45,124 nt of DNA, taken from Yoonia sp. (GTDB lineage: Bacteria; Pseudomonadota; Alphaproteobacteria; Rhodobacterales; Rhodobacteraceae). Numbering within the stretch: position 1 is the stretch's first letter; every line of letters begins with the position of its first letter. A program made the translations under genes and the position numbers. The stretch spans positions 1 to 45,124 of the forward strand of contig NZ_JAFMHJ010000028.1 of the NCBI RefSeq assembly GCF_017854565.1, read 5' to 3'. Positions 15,872-23,715 of this stretch are shown piece by piece. The notes under the pieces were generated by a model. It was given only the letters and a program-made list of their open reading frames with translations, made no database searches and had not been told where the DNA came from.

Positions 15872-16150
15872 TCAGGCCGCGGCGCTCACATATTCCGACA
15901 GCAGCTTTTCGTTGCGCGCGTCTTCGATGCGCTGGATACGGTCCTCGGACATCTTTTCGTCAAACCGGTATTTGACAAAGTTCACCAGCGCCAGGGTCAG
16001 CATCATCACGCTCATGCCCCAGAACCCCTTGGTGGCCAGCGGCACATCTGTCGATAGCCAGAGCGAGATGCCAAGCATCCCGTAAGCCACGGCAACGCCG
16101 ACGCCGTTTACAAACATGATCAGTGAGTTGTCATTCTTATGAGTAGCCAT
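15872..16150 (-). CDS. YiaA/YiaB-family inner-membrane protein
   Basis: A 92-residue protein with two membrane helices (about 10-32 and 42-62) and a charged C-terminal tail, YRFDEKMSEDRIQRIEDARN. The two-helix pattern with WLSTDVPLATKGFWGMSVMMLTLALVNFVKYRFD matches the YiaAB two-helix domain family, whose biochemical function is unknown. It lies 40 bases downstream of the pspA-like gene and upstream of an intrinsic terminator, so the two are almost certainly co-transcribed. The coupling to a PspA protein suggests a role in membrane stress. Confidence 0.85.
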   Translation of the reverse strand: MATHKNDNSLIMFVNGVGVAVAYGMLGISLWLSTDVPLATKGFWGMSVMMLTLALVNFVKYRFDEKMSEDRIQRIEDARNEKLLSEYVSAAA

Positions 16151-16190
16151 TTTTCTAGTCCTTTGATGGGGTCTGCAATTGAAAGCCTGG

Positions 16191-16871
16191 TTATTTCCTG
16201 CCTGACTTCAGGCGTGCCAGAACGTCTTCGGCGGTCGATCGGGTCGCTGCGCCAAATCCCGCATCGGCCATCTTGTCGCCAATGGTGTCATGGTTCAGGT
16301 CGCGGTTGATGTCCGACAGGATCTCCGAATGTTCGAACGGATCATCGCGGCCAAGGACGCGGGCGATCATCTGCTCGGCTTCTTCCACGCTGCCCGATTG
16401 CACGCCGGTCTTGACCATCCGCATCTGGATATTTTGTTCGCGGCGCACCGCACGTGCCTGAATGGCGCCTTGTTTCAGATCAATGATCCGACGGTGCCCG
16501 CTTTCGATCGACGCCCGCAGGCGAATCACTTTCTGGTCCAACCGGTCCAGCGTTTCGGTCCGCACCGTCAGTTCATTCTCCATCGTGGCAATGGCGCGGG
16601 CGGCCTCGGCGGCCATGTCCTCGCGGTTATTGTCCAGCGCCTCGGCGGCGCGCTTGGTCAGATCGCCGATGCGTGATTTCAGACCGCCATGCTGCTTTTC
16701 CTCGGACCGCTGGCGCTGGATCAGGCTGGCAAGCGTCGCCTTTGCGGCCCGCAGGCTATTTTCGCTTTCGCGGATTTTCTGGTCAATCAGCTCAATCGCA
16801 AAGGCATCCCGCACGCGGTCTTCGGCCCGTGCGTTCTGCCCGTTGATCAGTGTTGCAAGTGTCTTGAACAT
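16191..16871 (-). CDS. PspA/IM30-family membrane-remodelling protein
   Basis: A 226-residue, almost wholly alpha-helical coiled-coil protein starting MFKTLATLINGQNARAED. Helices run through LIDQKIRESENSLRAAKATLASL, a long coiled coil (about 60-170), and a short C-terminal region ending TAEDVLARLKSGRK. Length and pattern match PspA/IM30 (ESCRT-III-like) proteins, which oligomerise on stressed inner membranes. GGAGA lies nine bases before the ATG, and a longer frame to 17006 would cross the operators, so it is rejected. Classical PspA is activated by PspF and sigma54. Here two TGAAC-N3-GTTCA palindromes sit between the gene and an upstream tetR gene, suggesting TetR repression. Confidence 0.82.
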   Translation of the reverse strand: MFKTLATLINGQNARAEDRVRDAFAIELIDQKIRESENSLRAAKATLASLIQRQRSEEKQHGGLKSRIGDLTKRAAEALDNNREDMAAEAARAIATMENELTVRTETLDRLDQKVIRLRASIESGHRRIIDLKQGAIQARAVRREQNIQMRMVKTGVQSGSVEEAEQMIARVLGRDDPFEHSEILSDINRDLNHDTIGDKMADAGFGAATRSTAEDVLARLKSGRK

Positions 16872-16898
16872 CTGGGGTCTCCGTTTCATTTCAGTGTG

Positions 16899-16911
16899 TG
16901 AACACCGTTCA
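16899..16911. promoter_or_regulatory. Predicted TetR operator 1 (upstream of pspA)
   Basis: TGAACACCGTTCA is a 13-bp palindrome with perfect 5-bp arms, 28 bases before the pspA-like start. It is one of three copies of TGAAC-N3-GTTCA, all placed in front of the tetR and pspA-like genes. Confidence 0.75.
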
Positions 16912-16955
16912 TGAATCAGGGATAGCACATCCGGCGGGGCGATCAAGTAAATTAT

Positions 16956-16968
16956 TGAACACTGTTCA
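16956..16968. promoter_or_regulatory. Predicted TetR operator 2 (overlaps the tetR stop codon)
   Basis: TGAACACTGTTCA is an almost fully symmetric 13-bp palindrome (TGAACA-C-TGTTCA). It overlaps the tetR stop codon at 16966-16968. Its centre is 57 bases from operator 1, so dimers at the two sites could act together. Confidence 0.75.
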
Positions 16969-17571
16969 CGAAAGCGGCGCAGCGGCTGTAATTTGCCGTA
17001 AAACAAGGGCGATCATCCGGTCTATATCGGCGGACGGCACGCCCGCGCTGGCCTGATCCAACCCCAAAAGCACGATCCCATGCACCGATGAAAACAGCGC
17101 GCGGGTCAAAAGCGCGTGTTCATGTGGATCACGATTCGGGAAAATCACCGCCAGCGGGTCCGAGATATAGGTAAACAACTGCCCCATCTCTTGCAGATAC
17201 CAATCAGGGGCGGCTTCGCCCGGTGCGCGCTCGACATCGAACAAGGCCCGCCAGCTATGATGATTGTCTGCTGCAAATCGGTGATACGCCTGTGCCATGA
17301 CCACCAGTTGCGCAACCGGGTCCTGCGGCGCTGCGGCCAGCGCTTCGGCAACATCCGCGCCAAGACGGTGGAACGTGCGGGCGTTGACGGCCAGCACCAG
17401 ATCGGTCAAATCACCAAACACGTTATAAATCGCGCCTACGGCACAGCCCGCCTCGGTCGCCAAATCGCGTGCCCGCAGCGCACTTAGCCCTTTGGCGGCA
17501 ATCGTCCGCTCTGCAATCGCAGTCAGATTGTCGCGCAATGCCTTGCGCCGCTCAGCCACTTTGCCTGCCAT
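16966..17571 (-). CDS. TetR/AcrR-family transcriptional regulator
   Basis: A 201-residue TetR-type repressor. The N-terminal helix-turn-helix spans about residues 9-55 (ALRDNLTAIAERTIAAKGLS, ARDLATEAGCAVGAIYNVFG). The C-terminal ligand domain contains AYHRFAADNHHSWRALFDVE and RALFSSVHGIVLLGLDQ, typical of the WHG-type TetR C-terminal domain. A predicted operator lies 12 bases before its start, implying autorepression; two more lie before the adjacent pspA-like gene. A terminator separates it from the upstream enolase-superfamily gene, so it starts a unit with pspA and yiaA/B. The ligand is unknown; a lipid-like or membrane-active compound is a reasonable guess. Confidence 0.88.
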   Translation of the reverse strand: MAGKVAERRKALRDNLTAIAERTIAAKGLSALRARDLATEAGCAVGAIYNVFGDLTDLVLAVNARTFHRLGADVAEALAAAPQDPVAQLVVMAQAYHRFAADNHHSWRALFDVERAPGEAAPDWYLQEMGQLFTYISDPLAVIFPNRDPHEHALLTRALFSSVHGIVLLGLDQASAGVPSADIDRMIALVLRQITAAAPLS

Positions 17572-17582
17572 GATGCCCCCGT

Positions 17583-17595
17583 TGAACGCAGTTCA
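17583..17595. promoter_or_regulatory. Predicted TetR operator 3 (upstream of tetR)
   Basis: TGAACGCAGTTCA is a 13-bp palindrome with the same TGAAC/GTTCA arms as the two copies before pspA. It lies 12 bases upstream of the tetR start, where a bound repressor would block transcription or initiation. Confidence 0.72.
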
Positions 17596-17618
17596 CCGTA
17601 CCAAGCGCGGAGGGCGTT

Positions 17619-17646
17619 GAAAACCCCGGTCAGGTCTTGACCGGGG
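17619..17646 (-). terminator. Intrinsic terminator overlapping the end of the enolase-superfamily gene
   Basis: Arms at 17624-17632 (CCCCGGTCA) and 17638-17646 (TGACCGGGG) form a perfect 9-bp stem with a 5-base loop. On the minus strand it is followed by TTTTCAAC. The stop codon at 17630-17632 lies inside the stem, so the last codons of the gene are part of its own terminator. Confidence 0.8.
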
Positions 17647-18859
17647 CACCCCCCGCAAATGTGTTCGCCTCATGATAGCTGATCGGGTCCTCCTGCATCT
17701 GCAGGTGCAGGCCGTCGCCGACATAGGGATGCGCACGGGCCAACGCCTCGTCGAAATCAATGCCAAGCCCGGGGCCGGTCGGCACGGTGATATACCCGCC
17801 CTCGACCTTGATCGTGTCCTTGATCAGCGCGCTGTGAAATGGTGTTTCGATGGTTTCGGCCATCAGGATATTCGGAATTGACGCGGCCAGCTGGATATTT
17901 GCCGCCCACTCGACCGGCCCGGCATATAGATGCGGCGCGATTTGCGCGTTATAGACCTCGGCCATGGCCGCAATCTTTTTGCCCTCCCAAATCCCGCCGG
18001 CACGACCCAAGGCCGGTTGCAGGATCGTCGCAGCCCCGCTGCGCAGCACATGTGCGAATTCGGCCTTGGTGGTCAGCCGCTCGCCCGTTGCAATCGGAAT
18101 ACCCACGGCGCGGGCGACCTTGGCCATCTCGTTAACATTATCAGGCGGGATCGGTTCTTCGTACCACAGCGGCGCATAGGGCGCGATGGCCTGCCCCAGC
18201 CGGATCGCACCACCGGTGCTGAACTGCCCGTGCGTCCCAAACAGCAGATCGGCGCGGTCGCCGACAGCCTCGCGGATGGTCCGGCAAAACGCGACGGAAA
18301 GGGCGATATCATCCAGCGCGGGCATATGCCCACCACGGATCGTATAGGGCCCGGCAGGATCGAACTTTACCGCCGTATAGCCTTTTTCGACCATGTCCAC
18401 CGCAACCTCTGCGGCCATATCGGCGCTGCCCCAGAACGCGGGCAACGGATGGCTGGGGCGCGGATACAGATAGGTATAGGCGCGCACACGGTCATTCATC
18501 CTCCCGCCAATCAGCGCATGCACCGGACGGTCGCGATCCTTGCCCAAAATGTCCCAACAGGCAATCTCAAGCCCCGACCAGGCCCCCATCACCGTCAGAT
18601 CTGGCCGCTGGGTAAAGCCTGCGGAATAAACCCTGCGAAACATCAGCTCGATATTCTCGGGGTTTTCGCCTGCCATATGGCGTTCAAACACATCCTTGAT
18701 CACGGCCTTCATCGCGACAGGTCCGACCGACGACGCATAGCATTCGCCGTATCCGACAACGCCGGTGTCCGTCGTGACCTTGGGGATGATCCAATACCGT
18801 CCACCCCATCCGGGGGCAGGGGGTGCGGTTACAATGATATCAATTTCTGCAAGCTTCAT
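17630..18859 (-). CDS. Enolase-superfamily protein (mandelate racemase/sugar-acid dehydratase group)
   Basis: A 409-residue two-domain protein with an N-terminal capping domain and a beta-barrel containing AVKFDPAGP, GTHGQ (208-212), YEEP (E234), ATGERL (E260), APHLYAGP (H310) and E335. The spacings match galactonate-dehydratase-type enzymes exactly: 26 residues between successive metal-ligand positions and 25 between the His and Glu of the catalytic dyad. However, the first ligand, normally Asp in DFHGR, is Gly208 here. It is likely a sugar-acid dehydratase or a relative with altered metal binding; the substrate is unknown. It overlaps the upstream alcohol dehydrogenase gene at ATGA, so the two should act in one pathway. 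Confidence 0.8.
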   Translation of the reverse strand: MKLAEIDIIVTAPPAPGWGGRYWIIPKVTTDTGVVGYGECYASSVGPVAMKAVIKDVFERHMAGENPENIELMFRRVYSAGFTQRPDLTVMGAWSGLEIACWDILGKDRDRPVHALIGGRMNDRVRAYTYLYPRPSHPLPAFWGSADMAAEVAVDMVEKGYTAVKFDPAGPYTIRGGHMPALDDIALSVAFCRTIREAVGDRADLLFGTHGQFSTGGAIRLGQAIAPYAPLWYEEPIPPDNVNEMAKVARAVGIPIATGERLTTKAEFAHVLRSGAATILQPALGRAGGIWEGKKIAAMAEVYNAQIAPHLYAGPVEWAANIQLAASIPNILMAETIETPFHSALIKDTIKVEGGYITVPTGPGLGIDFDEALARAHPYVGDGLHLQMQEDPISYHEANTFAGGAPVKT

Positions 18860-19935
18860 GGGAACACAATCACATTGCGCTTGGCGCTGCCGGTCTTGGT
18901 GTCGGCAATCGCCTCGTTGATCTGCTCAAGCGGCCACGCGCCGGAAATCAGCTCGTCGAGCTTGAGCCGCCCCTGTTCATACAGGTCCACCATCCACGGA
19001 ATATCGCGCGCAATCACCACATCGCCCATCTTTGACCCGACCATGCCTTGCCCCGTCGCGGCCATCATCACCGGCTCATAGGTGGACATCGCGCCCGAAT
19101 GGGGCATCCCCACCATGATCACCTTGCCGCCATTGGCCAGATATTGCGGTGCCTGATCATAGGCCGGAATCGCGCCGACGGTGACAAAAACCGCATCGGC
19201 CCCGCGCCCAATGGCCTGTCTCGCGGCGCGCCACGGCTTGTCCTGAGTCGCGAGCACACCGTCAGTCGCGCCAAACTCCTTGGCAATGGCCAGCTTCTCT
19301 TGGGACATGTCCACGGCCACGATCCGGCGCGCACCCGCAATCCGGGCACCCTGAATGGCATTCAGACCTACACCGCCCGCGCCAATCACGACAACGTCCT
19401 GCCCCGCACGCAGGCCCGCGGCATTCACCACCGCACCCACGCCGGTAATCACACCGCACGCCAGCAACGATGCGGCCTGCATCCCGATGCTCGGCGACAG
19501 TTTGACCACCTGGCTCTGATCCACCACCACCCGCTCGGCAAAGCCGCCGGTGTTCATCGCCTGATGCAGCGCCGTGCCATCCGCCAACGTCAGCGGCCCG
19601 CCCGAAACCGCCGTTTCACACGCGACCGGTTTGCCACTGGCACACGATGGGCAGCTGCCGCAGGCACGGATCAATGTCACGACGACCGGATCGCCCACCG
19701 CCAGCCCGCGCACGCCGTCCCCCAAGGCAGACACATGGCCCGCCGCCTCGTGCCCGTAAACCGCAGGCAAGGTGCCGCCCCACCCGCCGTCGATATACGA
19801 AATGTCAGAGTGACAGATCGCGCAGGCCTTCAGCGTCACCTCGATCTCGCCCATCCGGGGCGCGGCAAGGTTGACGGTTTCAATACGCAAAGGGGCACCA
19901 AATTCATGACAAACGGCGGCTTTGATCTGTGGCAT
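18856..19935 (-). CDS. Zinc-dependent alcohol dehydrogenase (MDR superfamily)
   Basis: A 359-residue medium-chain dehydrogenase. Catalytic zinc motifs are CAICHSD and GHEAAG. The structural zinc loop is CGSCPSCASGKPVAC. The Rossmann nucleotide site is VVIGAGGVGLNAIQGA, followed by VAVDMSQEKL, whose Asp suggests NAD preference. The length and the CGSC loop resemble class III-like alcohol dehydrogenases, but the substrate cannot be read from sequence. It overlaps the enolase-superfamily gene, suggesting oxidation of a sugar or polyol whose acid is then dehydrated (inference). It lies 75 bases downstream of the MFS gene on the same strand. Confidence 0.85.
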   Translation of the reverse strand: MPQIKAAVCHEFGAPLRIETVNLAAPRMGEIEVTLKACAICHSDISYIDGGWGGTLPAVYGHEAAGHVSALGDGVRGLAVGDPVVVTLIRACGSCPSCASGKPVACETAVSGGPLTLADGTALHQAMNTGGFAERVVVDQSQVVKLSPSIGMQAASLLACGVITGVGAVVNAAGLRAGQDVVVIGAGGVGLNAIQGARIAGARRIVAVDMSQEKLAIAKEFGATDGVLATQDKPWRAARQAIGRGADAVFVTVGAIPAYDQAPQYLANGGKVIMVGMPHSGAMSTYEPVMMAATGQGMVGSKMGDVVIARDIPWMVDLYEQGRLKLDELISGAWPLEQINEAIADTKTGSAKRNVIVFP

Positions 19936-20010
19936 ACGGGCAGTCCTTAAGAAAGCTGGTTACGGACACAGTGTTGCCTGCGGGCCCCCGGTGCAAGTCT
20001 GATCGCGACG

Positions 20011-21228
20011 TCAGATGACGCGGGCATGCTTTTGGCGGGGTGTTTGGACAAAGACCACAATGCAGCCGACCGTCAGAATCGCCGACAATAAGAACGGCGC
20101 GCCGGGCATATAGAACGGGGTGCCAGCGGCGGTGAAATACCAAAATGTCTGGGTCACCAAAAGCGGCGCAACGATGGTCGCAACCGCATTGATCGACGAC
20201 ACCGTGCCCTGCAACTCACCTTGCTGATCATCAGAGGCGGTGCGCGACATGATACCCTGCAACGCAGGCCCCGCAACCGACCCCAGTGCCGTCAGTGGCG
20301 TCAACGCCAACGCAATCCAGCCATTGGTCACAAACCCCAGCATCACAAACGCGCCCACATCGACCGCCAGACCAAAGATCACCGCCTTGCGTTCGCCAAT
20401 CCGGTTCAGGATCGGCCTGATCAGCAGGCCTTGCACGATCGCAATCCCAATCCCAAACATGCCCAGCGACAACCCGATCATCCCCGGACCCCAGCCAAAA
20501 CGCTCGGCCCCATAATAGGCCCAGACGCCCGGATAGACATAAAACGCGACTGTATAGACAAAGGTGATCAGCATCAGACGTTTCAGGCCGGGCAGGGCGC
20601 CGATGTTGCTAAAGGCCCCCAACGGGTTGGCGCGGCGCCATTGAAACGGGCGGCGGATGCGGTCGGTCACTGTCTCGGGCAGCACGAAATACCCAAACAC
20701 GGCATTCGCCCCCGCCAAAAATGCCGCCGCCCAGAATGGCGCACGGGTCCCATACTCAGCAAGCAGGCCACCCAGCAACGGCCCAAAGACAAAGCCGACC
20801 CCAAAGGCCGCACCGATCAGACCAAAGTTGGCGGCCTTCTCCTCCGGCTTGGAAATATCGGCGATATATGCGGCTGCGGTCGATTGCGTCGCCGCCGTAA
20901 TTCCGCCAATGATGCGCCCGATGATCAGTAACCAGATCGTCCCGGCCACGGCCATCAGCACATAATCAAACGCCATGATGACCAGCGAAAACAACAGCAC
21001 GGGCCGTCGGCCAACGCTGTCTGAGATGTTCCCTACCGTCGGCCCGCACAAAAACTGCATCGCGGCGAATATCGTGGCCAGCAGCCCGCCCCAAACCGCC
21101 GCAGCCCCCAGACCTGCCCCTTCGACCTCTTGGATCAGATCAGGCATCACCGGCAGGATCAGGCCAATTCCCATGCTGTCGATCACCATGGTAATCAGAA
21201 TGAAAATGATCGGCAGACGGTTTTTCAT
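20011..21228 (-). CDS. TetA-type MFS drug/metabolite exporter
   Basis: A 405-residue major facilitator with twelve predicted helices. Motif A-like GNISDSVGRRPVLL follows helix 2, and the first helix reads IIFILITMVIDSMGIGLILPVMPDL, characteristic of the TCR/Tet subgroup. The central loop is RIRRPFQWRRANPLGAF. It exports a small molecule in exchange for protons. The Tet subgroup name is phylogenetic: chromosomal members in this group often do not confer tetracycline resistance. It lies 34 bases downstream of the esterase-like gene and probably ends the overlapping hydrolase operon. No divergent tetR repressor is adjacent. Confidence 0.85.
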   Translation of the reverse strand: MKNRLPIIFILITMVIDSMGIGLILPVMPDLIQEVEGAGLGAAAVWGGLLATIFAAMQFLCGPTVGNISDSVGRRPVLLFSLVIMAFDYVLMAVAGTIWLLIIGRIIGGITAATQSTAAAYIADISKPEEKAANFGLIGAAFGVGFVFGPLLGGLLAEYGTRAPFWAAAFLAGANAVFGYFVLPETVTDRIRRPFQWRRANPLGAFSNIGALPGLKRLMLITFVYTVAFYVYPGVWAYYGAERFGWGPGMIGLSLGMFGIGIAIVQGLLIRPILNRIGERKAVIFGLAVDVGAFVMLGFVTNGWIALALTPLTALGSVAGPALQGIMSRTASDDQQGELQGTVSSINAVATIVAPLLVTQTFWYFTAAGTPFYMPGAPFLLSAILTVGCIVVFVQTPRQKHARVI

Positions 21229-21262
21229 GACGGCTCCATTTTTGATGCGCAGGGCGGGTGAC

Positions 21263-21961
21263 CTACGCGGCTACCCGCCCCAAAAGCGCGGTCAAACCAG
21301 CCGGATCAGCCAGAAACGGCGAATGCGACGTCGGCATCTCGCTGACCTGATCGCGGGGCCAATCGGCCGTCATCGTCACCTGAAACGCGGGCGAAATCGT
21401 CCGGTCATCCAGGCACCGGATATAATGGCGCGGCACGGCGTGGGCTGGTGTCATCGGCGTTTCCTGCGGCAAAATCGGCTGCGGACCCAAGCGTGCGACG
21501 GCCCAATCGGCGCGGGCGGGGTCTACGTCATGGTAGAACTTCGCCGCCGCGTCTGCGGGATCGACGCTGAACGTCACCCGGTCCGCCGACACCCGGATCG
21601 CGTCCAGCAATGGCTGGCTTGGCGCCATCCGGCGCATTTCGGCCAGCGATTTGCCCGGCATCGGGACATAGGCGCACACATAGATCAGCTTGCTGATTTT
21701 TTCCGGCGCCAAGTTCGCCGCCGCCGTGATCGGATAGCCTGCCATCGAATGCCCGACCAGCACGACGGGTTCGTCAATCGCGTCAACAATCGCGCGGGCA
21801 TAAAGGTCCAGCGTGACATCGCCCGGTGGCGTGTCATCGTGCCCGTGCGACGGCAGATCAATCGCGCGCGCGGTATGTCCGGCGGCGGTCAGATGTGGGA
21901 TCAGATCATCCCAGCACCATGCCCCGTGACACGACCCGTGGATCAGCAGAAAACTAGACAT
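21263..21961 (-). CDS. Alpha/beta hydrolase (methyl-salicylate/hydroxynitrile-lyase-like esterase)
   Basis: A 232-residue alpha/beta hydrolase. The oxyanion segment is FLLIHGSCHGAWCWDDLIPHL, the nucleophile elbow is VGHSMAGYP, and the catalytic His is in TSHSPFLADP near the C-terminus. The HGSCHGAWCW start and small size match the plant methylesterase/hydroxynitrile-lyase-like branch that is widespread in bacteria. It hydrolyses an ester of unknown identity. It overlaps the upstream enol-lactonase-like gene by 8 bases. Confidence 0.82.
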   Translation of the reverse strand: MSSFLLIHGSCHGAWCWDDLIPHLTAAGHTARAIDLPSHGHDDTPPGDVTLDLYARAIVDAIDEPVVLVGHSMAGYPITAAANLAPEKISKLIYVCAYVPMPGKSLAEMRRMAPSQPLLDAIRVSADRVTFSVDPADAAAKFYHDVDPARADWAVARLGPQPILPQETPMTPAHAVPRHYIRCLDDRTISPAFQVTMTADWPRDQVSEMPTSHSPFLADPAGLTALLGRVAA

Positions 21962-22745
21962 GCCCGGTATCCTTCAGAAATTGGTTCAGGATTGCGGCAT
22001 AGGCTGCGGGGTCCTCGGCGCAGGGCAAATGCCCGGCGCGACGCATCAGCGCAAATTGCGATCCGGGAATCAAATCGACCGTTTCGCGCACCAGATCAGG
22101 GGGCGTGGCGCCATCTTCGGACCCCGCAATGCCCAGCGTCGGCAGGCGCAGCCCGCTTGTCGGCGTATAGAAATCCGTGCCGGAAATGGCGGCACAAACG
22201 CCGGCGTATCCCTGCGGCGGCGTTGCCACCAACATATCGCGCCAGCGTGCCATCGCGGGTGTGCCGTAAAACGCTTTGCCAAACCACCGTTGCATGACCG
22301 CATCGGCGATCGGCTCAAGCCCTTTGGCCAGCACGACGTCAATCCGGTCCTGCCACAGTTGCGGATTGCCGATCTTGGCCGCCGTATTCGACAGCACCAT
22401 CGCCCGCATGATGTCGGTGCGTTTCACCGCAAGCCCCTGCGCGACCATGCCACCCACGGACAGGCCAACAAACATGCAATTTCGCACCGCCAGCGCATCG
22501 CACACCGCTTCGGCGTCACTGATCAGCTGCCCCATCGTATAGGGGGCGTCCGGCGCATTGGACAGGCCATGCCCGCGCATATCATAGCGCACGATCCGCA
22601 ATCCCGGTGACAACAGCGGCACAATGCCGTCCCACAAATGCAATGTGGTCCCCAGCGAATTGGCAAACATGATCGTCGGCGCATCCGCGTCATCTGTGCC
22701 ATCCACCTGCGCATGCAGCGCTATTGCGTCACGCTCTATCTTCAT
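21954..22745 (-). CDS. 3-oxoadipate enol-lactonase-like alpha/beta hydrolase (PcaD family)
   Basis: A 263-residue alpha/beta hydrolase with FANSLGTTLHLWDGIVPLL, YDMRGHGLS, nucleophile elbow GLSVGGMVAQGLA, VLSNTAAKIG and the C-terminal His in RRAGHLPCAEDP. The NSLG opening and the SNTAAKIG stretch are typical of PcaD, which opens 3-oxoadipate enol-lactone in the beta-ketoadipate pathway. No other pca gene is nearby, so the true substrate may differ. The ATG at 22745 is within the end of the PLP-enzyme gene; the longer frame to 22859 is arginine-rich and implausible. It is part of an overlapping six-gene run. Confidence 0.78.
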   Translation of the reverse strand: MKIERDAIALHAQVDGTDDADAPTIMFANSLGTTLHLWDGIVPLLSPGLRIVRYDMRGHGLSNAPDAPYTMGQLISDAEAVCDALAVRNCMFVGLSVGGMVAQGLAVKRTDIMRAMVLSNTAAKIGNPQLWQDRIDVVLAKGLEPIADAVMQRWFGKAFYGTPAMARWRDMLVATPPQGYAGVCAAISGTDFYTPTSGLRLPTLGIAGSEDGATPPDLVRETVDLIPGSQFALMRRAGHLPCAEDPAAYAAILNQFLKDTGHV

Positions 22746-23715
22746 GGTCTCTCCTCTCCAGCGCCTTGATAAAGACCGCAGGGTCAACATTGCCCCCCGT
22801 CGCCACCGCCACGACTGCGTCGCCTTCAAACGCATCGGGGTGGAACAACGCAGCGGCAAGCGCTGCGGCCCCGCCCGGTTCCACGACGATCTTCAGCCGA
22901 TCAAACGCCACCGCCATCGCGCGCAGACACTCATCCTCCGTCACCACGACCCCCGGCCCGCACAAGGCCCGCATGATCGGAAACGTCAGGTTTCCCGGTT
23001 GCGGCGTGATAATCGCATCGCACAGCGACCCATCCAGCCGCGCGTTCCGCTCGATCTTGCCACTGATCAGCGACCGGGTCACATCGTCGAACCCTTCGGG
23101 CTCTGCCGGGCGTACCCGCAACCCCGGTGCATCCGCCGCCAGTGCCAGCGCAATGCCCGACGTCAGACCACCACCGCCGCAGCATACCATCACATCCGCA
23201 TTCGTGACCCCAAGCGCGGTCATATCGGCTGCAATCTCTAAGCCCACGGTGCCTTGGCCCGCAATGACCAACGGTGCATCATAGGGCTTGATCAACGTCA
23301 GCCCGCGCTGCGCGGCAAGGCGTTCACCGATTTCATCGCGGTCCTCGGTCGCGCGGTCATACAGCACCACCTCGGCGCCCAATGCACGGGTATTGGCGAT
23401 CTTCACCGCGGGCGCATCGCCGGGCATGATGATCACCGCAGGCGCACCATGCATCCGTGCAGCCAGTGCCACGCCCTGCGCATGGTTCCCGCTGGAAAAC
23501 GCGATAACGCCCGCCTTCAGCGCATGATCCGTCAACGAAGACACCGCCGACCAGCCGCCGCGAAACTTGAACGATCCGGTATGTTGCAGACATTCGGCCT
23601 TCACGAACACATGCCGCCCCGCGATCTCATCCAGAAACGGCGAGGTCAGGATCGGCGTGCGCCGCGCGTGGCCTTCCAGCCGCTGTGCCGCCGCGCGGAT
23701 CATGTCGATATTCAT
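22729..23715 (-). CDS. Threonine/serine dehydratase-like PLP enzyme (fold type II)
   Basis: A 328-residue PLP-dependent enzyme. The Schiff-base lysine lies in HTGSFKFRGG, the substrate loop is SSGNHAQG, and the phosphate-binding glycine loop is CCGGGGLTSG. There is no C-terminal ACT regulatory domain, so it is the short catabolic or racemase-like type. It probably deaminates threonine, serine or a hydroxylated amino acid such as hydroxyaspartate or a hydroxyectoine breakdown product. The second Met (23715) overlaps the upstream gene stop at ATGA, which sets the start. It overlaps the PcaD-like gene by 17 bases. Confidence 0.82.
   Translation of the reverse strand: MNIDMIRAAAQRLEGHARRTPILTSPFLDEIAGRHVFVKAECLQHTGSFKFRGGWSAVSSLTDHALKAGVIAFSSGNHAQGVALAARMHGAPAVIIMPGDAPAVKIANTRALGAEVVLYDRATEDRDEIGERLAAQRGLTLIKPYDAPLVIAGQGTVGLEIAADMTALGVTNADVMVCCGGGGLTSGIALALAADAPGLRVRPAEPEGFDDVTRSLISGKIERNARLDGSLCDAIITPQPGNLTFPIMRALCGPGVVVTEDECLRAMAVAFDRLKIVVEPGGAAALAAALFHPDAFEGDAVVAVATGGNVDPAVFIKALERRDHEDRA

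Noticed and set aside
20011..21228. A tetracycline resistance gene
   Set aside because: The protein falls in the Tet-type MFS subgroup by motif, but there is no adjacent divergent repressor or mobile element and many chromosomal members transport other compounds.
20975..22297. 440-codon plus-strand frame opposite the MFS and hydrolase genes
   Set aside because: Arginine-rich shadow of genes supported by active-site motifs on the other strand.
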